This document shows positions 11,871-23,577 of a stretch of 64,000 nucleotides of DNA, piece by piece. The notes under the pieces were generated by a model, which was not told where the DNA came from, searched no databases, and saw only the letters and a list, made by a program, of their open reading frames with translations. This DNA comes from Triops longicaudatus. Taxonomy: Eukaryota > Arthropoda > Branchiopoda > Notostraca > Triopsidae. The stretch covers positions 62,001 to 126,000 of the forward strand of contig JAGQDJ010000107.1 of assembly GCA_022885665.1 (NCBI GenBank), given 5' to 3'. Within the stretch, counting starts at the first letter, position 1, and each line of letters opens with the position of its first letter. Made by a program: the position numbers and the translations under genes.

Positions 11871-12748
11871 GCATGAATTTTTTTAGGATGCCGGAAAAAA
11901 TCAATGGAGCAATTTTTTACAAATTTTAACTGAAAATGATTCGTAGAGAGCCAAAATATTATGTACGATGATCTTGGGTCAAATTTGTTTCTTCGAAAAG
12001 TTCCTTTCCTGTACTCACTTGGCGAGGTGTCTTATGTAACCTAGCTATAGAATGATAGGAGTCGTTTAAAAGCAGACACATCCAAAAAGGATCACGAAAT
12101 TTGAGGACAGCCTCCTACTTATTATGGAACTTTAGTGAGTTAATTGCGATTCTACTCCATAGGAGACAAGCTAAGCAAGGTGTAACCGGTTACTTCTCCA
12201 ATAGGACGAATAAGATTGACGTCAATGAAATGCTCCGAAAATATTCAGCAAACAATGAGGACGAGTTTTGGTCAAAAAGTGCCAGCCACAGAACCTTGTC
12301 ATAGGGCCTTCTCTTGTCTTCCCTAGAGATAGAAGGATTGAACGATTTCCCAACAGTAACAATAGAGAGGTTGGGCTTGGCGACGCTCACCTGTGTCTTC
12401 TCCACCCATCCTAGATTGTTCGACAAGCGCGTATAGTCGAGGTTAGTGACTGACCTAGGACCTTAGAGTTGAATTTAGCAACACAAGACCGTTGAACTGT
12501 AGAAATTCTTAGGATCTAGCTGAACTGGGTCAGTTTCAGGTCGACCTGGGAACCCTTCCCGTTCGACCAATAGAAAACATCCCAGGTAAAAACAACAAAT
12601 TGGAATTGTTATATAGCCGCGTGGAAAATTTTGAACCATAGGCAGAGCAACGATAGCACAGTCTAAAGCAGCAATCGGCAGTGATAAAAATAGAGTGCCG
12701 GGAAATTGTGGAGCTTTGTTTGTAACTCAACAATTGAATGGTCCAACA
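11871..12748. other. Intergenic upstream of the SLC4A11-like gene
   Basis: No gene recognised. It should contain the promoter of the following transporter. Small frames at 12101-12304 (+) and 12190-12426 (-) have no recognisable similarity. Confidence 0.4.
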
Positions 12749-15700
12749 ATGAGTTTGCAGCACACAACTGGGTCATTCCGGGCTTCGATTCGGCGATTTG
12801 CTAACCGTGGTGGGCAGCGAGCTACTTGGAATTATGTCTGGAGATACCGTGACGGAAAATGGAATTTAGTGTCAGGTAACATAACTTTCCGTGCACCAAA
12901 CTCGAAAATGTTTTTCCCTCGGGCCCTCTCGTAAAGCAGTTTGAACTATTTGGACACACTGACTTTTATTTAGTTATTTATAAATTTTCTGAGTAACTAA
13001 AAAAAAAAAAATCAGAGGCTGTCCGCAGTAGTTCGAGTTCATAATTCACGGCACGTGTATAATGTAAAACGCTTGTACGTACTTTTATGTACATTCTTTA
13101 GTATACCCTTTTATGGTGGAATGTTACTTTCGAAAACTTCAATTATTTGCATAGTGTTTAGCGGAATTTCCTCGTAATTGAATTAAAAGTTGATGGTCCT
13201 GCTTAAGCCCATTTTTTATTCTATTTATCCAGTTTTTTTTATACTAATCAAATAAGCGGGTTGCACTGTGTTAATACTTTTATGCTACTTTGATCACTTC
13301 GTTTAATCAATGACAATGCTTTCCTAGATGATGGCGAAGAGACGCTTCTTATATCATCGAAAAATAAGGTAAAGTTAAGTAACGGTTAAAGACGTCTTCT
13401 AAATCTTCACGATTAGCGCGTCCCATTGAAAGACTTCGCTACCGAAGTGCGGGCAACCATGGATGTCGAACACTTTGTCAGTCAATGCGCATTGCTTCTA
13501 AATGTCACTGAAGCGTCTTCAGAATCAGTCGTGGAAGCGATGTTAAAACAAATGGATCCTTCACCAAATAATGAATGGAAATCGTCTCTGTTTTCTTTTG
13601 ACTCTGGTAACAACGCAAACAAAGGAGAAACCCTTTATCTAGCCTTATTTAAACAACATATCTTTGACAAAACTTCTTTCACATGTCGGCTTTATCTTGC
13701 TAACCTTTTGTCCGATTTATTTTCATTTCTGCGATACTATTTTAAGGAAATATTACAGTAGACAGTTTTCACAGGTTTAAAATTAATAAAAATTACAATC
13801 TACTGACCTAAGTCGTTAATAGAACTGTTTAGTAAAATATCAGAACCGAACAAAATAACCATTTAGTAAATTAAGCACTTGCACGTACTTTTGATTTTTA
13901 TTCCCAAAGTACAATTGCTCTTTTTATATACTTTTTTCGAAACAGCTTAACGCTTCAGCTAAACAGCTTAACGCTTTAGCCCCGTTGGAAGCGGGATAGA
14001 GAGCTTCTACTGTAGTGTAACTTATTTACTTAAGAGTATATTCTTGCAGTTTTATCCTGGATTATTCAGGGTGCATCGACCGTGGCTGACGTCAATTTTG
14101 TTTACGATCACTCATGGATATGTGCAATGTAAGTGCATGTGCTTAGTACTACGTAAATCATGGAACATGTTTCTTGACCAGGTGCGAAGTACCATCGCTG
14201 ACAAAACGCTTAGTTGGAATAGCTCGTCTTCAGCAACCGTTAAACATGGGTGTGACATACCAAGAAGTCCGGCTCATAGTATTGATTCTATGCCCTGACA
14301 AGGAGGTAGAATGAAGTTGCTAGACAGGTAGCTGGTAATACCAAGATTGTTCCATGGATATTTTAGAAAGGCACGAAGAACGCATGGGAAACTGGTCGCA
14401 CATTTGCTACTTTATTAGCAGATATGAATCTCCGACGCAAATTGTTGGAAGCGCCCACCGAGGACGATTTTAGATCATGTCTCAAAAAGCACGCACAAGA
14501 AGTCCTCGTAAAGCAAAGCCAACCTGCAACTGTGCCAGTGACAGTAGCTAATTTGGAATGTCAAACTATGCACGAAGAAGAACATGCGAAGGTGAAGAGG
14601 TGTATAAGAACGAATCGCGAGTTGAATGTTAATACATTTTCTAAAATTAGCAAAAGTGCAAAGTCACCTTTGGACACGGTCTTTTCGAAGACTTGAAACG
14701 ACGACTGCCTCATTATTGGTCAGATTTTAAAGACGGAGTGATTGGCCCAAAAAGTGTCCAGAAGTGCATTTCCACGACGTTTTTTCTTTACTTCGCTTGC
14801 CTCTTACCCTGCATTGCTTTTGGCTCGCTCAATGATCGTAACACACACGGAAAAATTGGTAAGAATACCTTAATTTAAATTCAGATCTTCTGTTAATACT
14901 TCCCTTCTAACGTAGACGTCCGAAAAGTTATTACGGGACAAGCCATCGGCGGGTTGTTTTATGCATTTTTTTCCGGACAATTTTTAGTAATCCTCTTGAC
15001 AACAGCTCCACTAGCCTTGTATATAAAAAGTATTAAATGGTCATGTATAATGTATGGCTTGCATAGTTACCTGTTTTATTTAGTTATAGCAAGTATTTGT
15101 GAAGACTTCAATCTGGATTTTTTCGACTTTTATGCCGTCGTTGGCCTGTGGTGCTGTTTTTTCCTGGTTCTCTTTGCAGTGTTTGATCTATCCAAATTAA
15201 TGGCGTGGTCCACAAGGTCTACCGAAGAGATCTTTGCCCTTTTTATTTGCGTAGCCTTCTTCGTTGACGCAGGCAGAGATTTGACTACTTGTAAATTCAT
15301 ACGCAAGTTGTTTCGACTAAAGTGATTCATCGACTTTTTCCTGGTTTGTAGGTTTCCGACACAACTATGGCCCCTGTCTTTCCAACGATACGCAAATTCC
15401 CAGTGATCACACTTTAAAAACGCATATGGATGAAACTGGACTTTGTCGTCGAGAGCAGCCTCTACTATTTATCATCTTGATGCTCGGAACATTATTTTTC
15501 GGAGTCTTTTTGTTCAACATGAACAAAACGTAAAATCGCACAAAATACTGTTAACAGTATGGGCTAATATGGTAAAATTGTAATGCTACAGGCCGTACCT
15601 ACAAGCTAGCAAAAGAGAAATACTTTCTGACTATTCGCTCCCAGTGGCCGTGCTGGTATTTTCTTTCGTGGGGTCGTATCTATTCCGCGACATTGATTGT

Positions 15701-16692
15701 AGGATTAAATTAATGCTTTTCTTTAGCAAATCTAATGGTTTATATTTAGTGGAGCATTTTCGCTTTGGAACCATTGAAGTCTTTCACAAGCCCGTAGTGA
15801 AAGATCTCACAGTTGGTTTCATTTTCGGTGGAATGGCACTGGGCTTTCCGTTGTCGTTGTTGTTTTTTATGGACCAGAACATTTCAGCTGCTCTGGTAAA
15901 CAATCCTGCCAACAAGTAAAATGGATACCCGCGTTGGTCGTGTTTCACAGGATATGATTTCCTTGTTTATTAGGTTAGAGAAAGGACCAGCTTATCATTG
16001 GGATTTACTCGTAGTGGCTTTGCTAAATACAGTTTTATCCATTTTCGGTTTGCCCTGGATGCATGGGGCAATACCCCACTCGCCGTTGCACGTGCGTGCG
16101 CTAGCTGACGTTGAAGATCATGTGGATCAAGGGCACGTCCATGAAATGTACTTACCCTTCAAGCTTTTCTTATCTCAAAATAATAATAATAACAATATGA
16201 ATTTTATAGAATCTCGCGGGTACGAGAAACGCGGCTTTCGACCATCTTTGCGCACATCATGATTGGGCTTTCTCTGCTACTCTTACCGTATCCGTTGGCT
16301 TACATTCCTACTGCTGTACTCAACGGATTATTTTTATATATGGCTGTTACATCATTGGCCGGGAATCAAATGTTCGAGCGCATACTCTTACTTTTCACAG
16401 AACAACGGGCCTATCCGCCAAATCATTACATACGTCGTGTCCCCCAGCGCAAAATTCACCTTTTCACCGGACTTCAACTCCTCCAATTGGGAATTCTTTG
16501 CACATTCGGCTTTTTCCCGTGGCCTTATATCAAAATGGGTTTCCCATTGATCATCCTCCTTTTACTCCCTTTGAGGTATGAGCGGACACTTTCCTTACTT
16601 TCTATGCAGCTATGTTTAATTCTTCTTAATTTAGGCACAAGGTCGTACCTTTCCTGGTAGAACGTCGTTACCTGCAAGCATTGGACGGTTGA
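12749..16692 (+). CDS. SLC4A11: SLC4A11-type borate/proton/ammonia transporter
   Basis: Exons 12749-12875 (tentative), 13328-13368, 13417-13606, 14050-14128, 14182-14305, 14367-14591, 14651-14858, 14916-15029, 15090-15290, 15352-15529, 15592-15698, 15750-15915, 15974-16147, 16210-16575 and 16635-16692. The sum closes to 785 residues (human about 890). The N-terminal cytoplasmic domain includes [18 protein letters not shown] and [20 protein letters not shown]. The bicarbonate-transporter membrane domain has [76 protein letters not shown] and [18 protein letters not shown]. Agreement with SLC4A11 is stronger than with the bicarbonate-exchanging SLC4 members. Human SLC4A11 acts at the plasma membrane in proton, ammonia and water flux. 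Exon 1 rests only on a good donor and matching phase and may be wrong. Confidence 0.92.
13939..13980 (+). repeat. Short direct repeat in an intron
   Basis: A motif AAACAGCTTAACGCTT followed by CAGCT or TAGCC occurs twice in direct tandem, about 20 bases per unit, inside the SLC4A11-like intron between 13606 and 14050. Confidence 0.6.
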
Positions 16693-16870
16693 AGATTATG
16701 ACGGTTACGAAAGCTGTCACTTTTACTTGACTTTCCATCCAACTCTTTATCATATTGTCGTTTACACTAATTACACGTTAGTATGTGTACTCGTGGGAAT
16801 TAATGTCGCCCACATTGTTTTTAGGAAGCATAGAATCATTTATTTACAATCTGTGTCAGATGACGTACAA

Positions 16871-16876
16871 AATAAA
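16871..16876 (+). terminator. Polyadenylation signal of the SLC4A11-like gene
   Basis: AATAAA about 180 bases after the stop codon. It lies just before the converging stop codon of the small minus-strand gene, so the two 3' ends are tail to tail. Confidence 0.5.
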
Positions 16877-16939
16877 ACCCAACCAGCGGGGCGGATGCTT
16901 AGAATGAATACACGATGAGGAACTTTCTACGGAAGGAAA

Positions 16940-17329
16940 TTATCTTCTACGGTGAAATCCTTCAAGGGGTTGGAATGTATTGTATGTGTACAGATCAGGT
17001 CCACCGTAGCCGTAGACCAGTTGTCCGTTTCCCTTTTCGTCGTAATACGGATAGCGGTACGCTGGCCTGCTTTCACACACAAGTTGGGTTAACAATGCAG
17101 CACAGATTTTTGCAAATAAACTTTACCTTTCGAAATATCGATATGGCTTTTTTTGAGGCCGAAGATAGCGTTCCTCAGCGTATTGCTCAACGGGTAACGC
17201 AGTTGCGACACCCAAGAGAAGGATCACGCACAGAAACCACACACATGCCTAATTTACGACGCGGTTGTTAGCCAAGAGAAAAAACAAACAAACTTTTTTT
17301 TCCAAACAGTATACCTTTAGGGAATCCAT
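16940..17329 (-). CDS. Small secreted tyrosine-rich protein, function unknown
   Basis: Three exons on the minus strand, 17315-17329, 17127-17248 and 16940-17066, close to 87 residues with stop TAA. The first exon codes only MDSLK and ends in a phase-0 donor. The second continues ACVWFLCVILLLGVATA, which with exon 1 forms a clear signal peptide. The mature part is rich in Tyr, Pro and Gly (EQYAEERYLRPQKKPYRYF, RYPYYDEKGNGQLVYGYGG) and ends in three arginines (GFHRRR). A tiny first exon cutting the signal peptide is a frequent design of arthropod cuticle and secreted-peptide genes. I cannot name the family. It could be a small cuticular protein or a peptide precursor (KK and RRR sites); the sequence does not decide. 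It converges on the SLC4A11-like gene. Confidence 0.72.
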
Positions 17330-19724
17330 GTTTTAACTACAGAACACTGGAACAAATTTACACACAAATGGACACTCAGAAATGTTGTATTCGGAGAGGA
17401 GACTGCTTCGAAACTGCAAATGCTCGTCCAGTCAATCGGCCTTTTCTTGCAAGGAACAAGGGAAGAGAAAGCTTTTACTTTCTCTGTGAAGTTTTCTGGA
17501 GAAAGCGTAAATATGCTTGCTTTGACGTTGCCGGTTCTCCTACCCCACCTTCACTCACACATATTTATTTGCAATGCACCCTTATGCAAATACCGGATAA
17601 GCGGGAGGGAAAGCTTTTTGCGCGAATATGGGTTCACTGTGGCATTTTCCCGATGTTCAACTTTAAGTGAAAGCACAGTTGTCTCGACCTTTAATTAGGT
17701 CAGGTCGGACACGTTTGTCTTTACTTGCTGTCCACTGTGTTTTTCTTCGGTTTATTCAACTGCGTGGTGAGGAATTTATACGGATGAGTATCAATTTTTC
17801 GAACATTGCCAAATACACATGGCCCCTGTGGGATTATACACGCTACACTCGGGACTTATAATTATTAATTATAATCCCTTCGGTGTATGCGACATCGGCA
17901 ATGTGACACAACAAGAGTGAAAGTAAAAAAAAACTCGGCTAGGTAAATTTATAGTCAAGGAAAGTGAACTTAGTAGTGGCCCTTTTCCCCAACTCGTGAG
18001 TTGAAGGCCACAGTGAAAGGTGAATCTGTACCACCAGGTCAGTCAAACACCCTTAACATGCCACAGCTTTCGTATAACTAAGGGTAGGGTCGAAGCTACG
18101 GGGCTTTCGAACATTCCAACAAAAGGCACTTCGTTAGTTATGAGAATTTTATAAGGGAAAGACATACATCCTGTTCCCGTCGGATGACAAAAACTTTTTC
18201 GTAAGATAATAACGGTATCTTTTTATTTTGTCGTAATATACATGTCACGCTCCGGATACCGGATTTCTCGATACTTGCCAACACTGCATAACCGGAATAC
18301 ACTGTTTGTCGATGGTGATGAGATTAGAGGGATAGGTAAAGCAAAATCCCATGATGCAATGTTTATGGCTTTTTTCTCTCGTGGATACGTTTACACGGCA
18401 CGATGGATGTCGGAATTTTTTTATTTGGACATTAAACGTGTGACTGACAGCTTTTCCCAAAGGGCAGTCGCGCCTTTTATTACACGAATTCATCGTAAAC
18501 AAGACGTTTTCAAACGCTGTTTGCATTCTGAAACGTCACCGGATGGCGTACCCAGATTGAATGTTATTTCAAGGAGTAAAATATGTTTACAAAGTTTTTT
18601 GGTTATATAGATATTTTTCATTCACGTTTATAGCGTGAGCTACGGAGTATTGCTAAACTAGAATTCACAGTAAAAAGTCGCTCGATGGCTTTGCACTATT
18701 TACAAAAGTTAGCATTCATGGGAACTCAAAACTACGCACGCACATATCTGTATTTGCATATGCACAATCCTTAAAGAAAATAATCACACACTTTCGGCAG
18801 GATCTTTTCTTGAGATTTTCAGTGCTTCTGACACAAGTTCTATTGAAATCAAATGTAACCTTTTATATCACATTTCCACAGATAAAGTAGGGAACAATAC
18901 CATTTTTATTATTGTGCCATTTGTTAACAATATAAGAGCAAATGCGATCGAGTTAATTTGAAATTAGTGTTACGACTAAAAACTTGCGATTTTTTTTAAA
19001 ATTGTGATGTGATCGAATTTCTTTAATAAAAAATATTCCATGAAAATGACGACTGTAAATGTAACATCGCCATTATTGTCAAGGAATACTTCAAGCCCGA
19101 AATACCGGTTGCATTCTTACTGAGAAGGGAACCGTTGTAAACCAGTTCAAGCCATTGGATGTGCCACAGCCTGTAAATTATTCGCACGGCCATATTACAC
19201 AAACCTTAGCTTTCACTTTCCGACAAACGGCTGCATAACAAATTTCTCCCCAAAGCAGCATATTTACCAAATATGTTGCAATTTATTAGGCCAGCACCGT
19301 GTACCCAATTGATGCTAAGGTATTTTCTAGTCCTTAGCTGGGATTCCATTGAGTTGCGTACGTGCTGAGGTACTTGTCACTCATACAATTCAAGACCCCG
19401 CAAACGAAAGTGAAATCCCGTAACTTTACGTGTACTATTTTCCACTCCACGGTGGCAAAAAGTTCCTGCCAAGGTCGTCTCCGGAGAGAAAGTATACAAA
19501 AGACAGCCAAAGAGCCTATTTACCCGTAGTCGCTCCGTATCGTCAAGCTTCAGTCGAGCTACGGCATTCGTGCAATTAAGGAATCCGTCCAGCCCAGCCC
19601 CAACAGTGAAAAAAATAATCTCAACCCACTCTACCTCGTTCAAAAACAGGTACCCCGCCAAATATCCCGGTGTATATTAGTGTGTGATTTGCAAGTTTCA
19701 AAACCCAAACGAAAAACTTAAGCA
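17330..19724. other. Intergenic, no gene recognised
   Basis: Contains several long but featureless open frames (for example 18242-18610 +) without splice support or known similarity. A perfect small palindrome, TTATAATTA-T-TAATTATAA, lies near 17857-17875. A TATATTA about 50 bases before 19725 may be the core promoter of the next gene. Confidence 0.4.
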
Positions 19725-20197
19725 ATGTTGCACCAACTAATGGTATTGGTAAGTCAAATATTCCACTTGTATTAATTTTAATGTACATTAGGTCACAACC
19801 CATAAAAGTGTACACCCTTTTCCCAGGTAAAAGCTTTCTCTAAAAGGAAAGCAACGTAAAACAATCGAGTAACTGCCATTAACAGCCGAATCATTAACTC
19901 TCAGATCGAACCCTTATTTTTCTCTCCTTTTTTTTTTAGTTGTGTGCGGTCACGTTTTGCCTTTTCATAGGCTTTCCCGCTAGCTCAGCCGTGCCGGTGC
20001 CCTCTGAAAATTTCAAGAAAGGATCGCCCTACTTGCATTCAACATTTCACTACTCCGTAGATCCTCAAGAAGCTAATTATCTCTCCGGAACTTTTCAAAA
20101 TCAGCACGGCAGATACAGCGAAAGGTTAGTAGCATCCTTCGGTACCGGCAGACTACAAAGTCATGAAACCGTTAACGGACGTTACAATAGAAGATGA
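19725..20197 (+). CDS. Small secreted protein, function unknown
   Basis: Two exons, 19725-19748 and 19940-20197, joined in phase 0 across a strong GTAAGT donor and a poly-T AG acceptor, give 93 residues. Exon 1 codes MLHQLMVL and exon 2 continues LCAVTFCLFIGFPASSA, together a signal peptide; an internal Met at 19740 is a second possible start. The mature part has no cysteine, is rich in Ser, Tyr, His and Gly (YLHSTFHYSVDPQEANYLSG, then RYSERLVASFGTGR) and ends GRYNRR. The architecture (short first coding exon, phase-0 split of the signal peptide, basic C-terminus) resembles the minus-strand gene at 16940-17329, but the sequences do not clearly align. Family unknown; a cuticular or other extracellular role is inference. 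Confidence 0.7.
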
Positions 20198-20283
20198 AAA
20201 ATCGAGGTCGGTGTCCTCAAAAATACATTATGTACATATTTGATGTTCCCAAGTGATAAAGAGAACTATAAAAATACATTGAT

Positions 20284-20289
20284 AATAAA
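20284..20289 (+). terminator. Polyadenylation signal of the small secreted-protein gene
   Basis: AATAAA about 85 bases after the stop at 20197. Confidence 0.55.
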
Positions 20290-20899
20290 AAGAGACCATG
20301 TTTACAAATACTTGTATTGTGCTCTTTCTAGTTTCACAAAAAGTGCCTTGAAATCGTCATGCCTCACTGTTGTGTAATACGTCTTTTCTTTCCTCCTGAA
20401 GCTTGATATCAAAACAACAAGGGATAGGCCCACCCAAAAAATGCGCAAAGATAAAAAATTTTACCAGATAATCCTTATAAAAAAAAATAGAAAAAAATTT
20501 ATGGAAGCTCTCCATAAATAGAAAATTTTCTTTATCTGATACACTTATCACCCTAAAAGCATTGATCTTCAAGGGCATCAATATTCTTTTTCCAACTTTA
20601 CTATAGCAGAACAGGAAGACACTGACAAATGAAAACACCTCTGATAGCAAAATGTCTGCTTTGGTACTAAAATCGGCTTACTGAGGTAAATGTGGGTAAA
20701 AAACGGACAATGAAAAATAATATAAGTGTGAGGAAAGAGACGACCGGGGGAACACTAATCTGACGACGAAAAGGCTTCGCTGACGAAAGCCTTTCAGATC
20801 GTATATATGCCTAGTGCGCACACTGATTGTGTAAAATGTGTTAATCTTCACAGCTGAATGACTGAATAAGACGAATAAGCGGAGAATGCTGCAAGATCA
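20290..20899. other. Intergenic between convergent genes
   Basis: Probably 3' untranslated sequence of the minus-strand PP1 inhibitor gene. No open frame of interest. Confidence 0.4.
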
Positions 20900-21746
20900 T
20901 CATAGAACTTTTAACCGACTGAGCAATTCATCGACGAATTTCTGTGAAACAAACAGAGAATTTTTCAGTTGCATGAAAGAACAGGTTGGCCACGTGCTTG
21001 AAACGGTGTCACATTTCAACCGTAAACTGTGCGCTTCAGCTACTCGTAAAATGTGACAGACAAAGAAGTTTGTGGTGCTTTTAAGGATTTATGAAGCGTT
21101 CAAACATGAGGCCAACGTATTTTCAATGACTGAATGTGTCTAAACTTACATTGACAGCTTCGGGGGATGATTTGGCATTAGCAAGCAGGTCCTAAACAAT
21201 GCGCATCATTACAGAATGTCACGCTTAATAAGCTGTCTAGAGAAGCTTACCATCACGAACTTGCGCCGTTCTGCATCGTCGTCCAAGTCCAATACTTCAT
21301 CTAAATCTACTTCGACGTCTTTCAGTGAATTGTCCTAAAATCAATCGAAAGAAACAATAAACACAGATAAATACTTCTCTAAAGAAAAATTAACGAGGAA
21401 AAAAAATAACATAAAAAATAAGATAATGAATTTTAAAAGAATGTGCAAATCTTACGGTTGACGCAAGGGACTGTAACTCTTCGTACATCCACATTTCGAC
21501 TCCCAGACGTTTGCGGATTAGGCTCATTTGATGAGCACCGTACTTTGCAGTCAAGTAGCGTTCCCGGTTTTCCTTCACGTCCGCATCCCCATCTATATGC
21601 ATATGAACTCGCTTCTGGGGTGTCCGATCACCCTTAGGGGATGAATTCGCAGCATCAATAATCCCTCTTGTGCTCATGGGATGACTGATTTTGCCACTAC
21701 CATTTGAAAAACTCGATGAAGACGATGATGGAAGTGCGTATTCCAT
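20900..21746 (-). CDS. PPP1R14: PPP1R14-family protein phosphatase 1 inhibitor (CPI-17/PHI-1 type)
   Basis: Four minus-strand exons, 21456-21746, 21251-21334, 21150-21191 and 20900-20941, all phase 0, give 152 residues. The family inhibits myosin phosphatase (PP1c-MYPT) when a threonine in the PHIN domain is phosphorylated by PKC, ROCK or related kinases. The core here reads RYLTAKYG, then LIRKRLGVEMWMYEELQSL, matching the family's VTVKYDRRELQRRLDVEKWI block; the threonine in LTAKY fits the inhibitory site. The acidic helix VDLDEVLDLDDDAERRKFV and the closing KFVDELLSRLKVL match the family's C-terminal helices. The first about 60 residues are Ser-rich and low complexity. An upstream AG just before the ATG suggests a 5' untranslated exon. 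Which vertebrate paralogue (A-D) it corresponds to cannot be said. Confidence 0.85.
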
Positions 21747-22502
21747 GTTCAGTTCCAACTAGACCATAGAAAAGGGTTAGCGTCACTGACTCAAACCTAT
21801 CCTAGCCCTGAAACATGAGTAAACGCGTAAAACAAACGGCCTTGGGGAATTCAATCACAGAACAATGCACAGCTACTAGAAGAATACGTGTCACTAAGCT
21901 GTCAAAACAATTACGTACTTTGTGTAAGAATATTACAAAGTAGAACTAAGACGAATTCAAAAGAGAACCACTTGAAGCATTCACCAGCCACACATCACAC
22001 GAAAAATAATTGAACCTGTCTGTACAAAAGCACTTCCGCTAGCTTAGCTGCTAGCACCACCTTCGTCATAAACAAACCCCAGTCAACGCCACCTGGGTAC
22101 GGACCGAAAACATTACCCTAAGGCGCTCTTTTCAAACTTAAAAAGGAATGCTGGTAATAAAAGTAAAAATCCACTGAGATAGCAAATCTTTCGTGTACTT
22201 GACCTAGTGTCTATAATCTAGAACAAAGGAAACATTTTATCCCATTCTAAAATATTTTGATATCTGAAGTTCACATATTATCGCGTTCAGACGCGTTTAT
22301 CAGGACGCAAACTACACACCACAGTGCACTGAGCGAACGAGGCGGGCCATGCTTATTTGCATATTCCAAGTATTTCCTACCGTTGAGACTTGGCACGAGG
22401 GGTACGATTTGGGACTTCACTACGGGGAGAACATACATGAACTCTCCATTAGTTCAATGCCCTTCTTTATAGTGAGTGCTCTCGGTATACAAGTGCGCAA
22501 CC
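21747..22502. promoter_or_regulatory. Head-to-head intergenic region, likely shared promoter region
   Basis: About 750 bases separate the start codons of the divergently transcribed PP1-inhibitor (-) and iodotyrosine deiodinase (+) genes. It must contain both promoters and leaders. No canonical TATA box stands out. Bidirectional promoter function is inference from layout. Confidence 0.4.
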
Positions 22503-23577
22503 ATGCTCCAACATTCGCTTCAAAGCTGCTTGCCCTTCTTTACTCGACATCGTAAATCTATTCTACTATGCGGGGGCATAGGGTTTCTCATAGTACTCTG
22601 GAAAGAGTATCAAGAACGAAACCGGCGACACGGTAGCTATCGAAGGTAATGCGCAATAGTCTAATACAGAGGAATATTTTAGGGTCGCAGGAACAGACTT
22701 TTGCCAGTGTTTTACCAGAAGATAAACCTCACATTCTATTAAAATTCCATCGGCTAACTCCTGAAGAAAGTATAGCTAAATCGAAGGAGTTTTATGCTTC
22801 CATGAATGCTCGTCGAAGCGTTCGGCAAATAAGCTCGGAGCCAGTCTCCAAGGAAATTATTGAAAACATTATTCGAACGGCAGGTAGGTTTTACGCTAGC
22901 TTACGGTGTCTATGTTTCAGAGTTAATGTTTGGGGTACAGGAACTTCGCCAAGCGGAGCTCATACGGAACCTTGGACTTTTGTCGTTGTCTCAAATCGGA
23001 ATGTTAAAAAACAAATTCGCCAGATTGTAGAAGCAGAAGAAGAAGAAAATTATTTACGGCGAATGGGTAAGAAAACGAGCTTTTTGAATTCAATCATTTG
23101 TGCGAGATTCACTTTCGTAAAATACATGGACACTCGGTATAAAGGTATCAAATGGATTACGGATCTGAAGCCTTTCCGAACTAACTGGATTAAAGAATAC
23201 TTAACCGAAGCGCCATTTCTCATATTGGTATTTAAGCAAACTTACGGCATCACTCGAGACGGAGAGCGTAAAGTTCATTACTACCACGAAGTTAGCACAG
23301 CTATTGCTACGGGTTTTCTCATCGCTGCCATCCAGGTAACCTCATCCGAAATTACATTTAATGTTTTTTCAACAATATCTTTTTTTTTCAGAATGCTGGC
23401 CTGGTAACCGTCACTACAACTCCATTAAATTGTGGACCAGCTTTACGGGATTTGCTTAATCGACCCAACAATGAGAAATTGATGCTACTCTTCCCAGTCG
23501 GCTATCCGAAACCGAACGCTTTGGTACCAGATTTGGCAAGAAAAGAATTACGTGAAATTATGGTATCGATTGACTAA
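22503..23577 (+). CDS. IYD: Iodotyrosine deiodinase-like nitroreductase
   Basis: Exons 22503-22632, 22683-22883, 22941-23066, 23145-23335 and 23392-23577 close to 277 residues (human 289). IYD is an FMN-dependent, membrane-anchored enzyme that reductively removes halogen from halotyrosines. Exon 1 supplies a membrane anchor ([14 protein letters not shown]) followed by basic residues, as in the family. The catalytic part shows [53 protein letters not shown] and [16 protein letters not shown], all hallmark blocks. The donor of exon 1 (CACG then GTAGCT) is weak; it was chosen because the stronger nearby GTAATG would leave an intron of only 37 bases and break the frame. Introns 2 and 3 are multiples of three without stop codons, so a continuous frame runs through them. 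Confidence 0.9.

Noticed and set aside
18242..18610. Plus-strand frame of 122 codons
   Set aside because: No signal peptide, domain, splice context or recognisable similarity, and the opposite strand is also open; treated as chance.
22641..22682. Alternative IYD exon 1 donor at AAG followed by GTAATG
   Set aside because: It gives a 37-base intron and the wrong phase for the following conserved exon; the weaker donor at 22633 keeps the frame.
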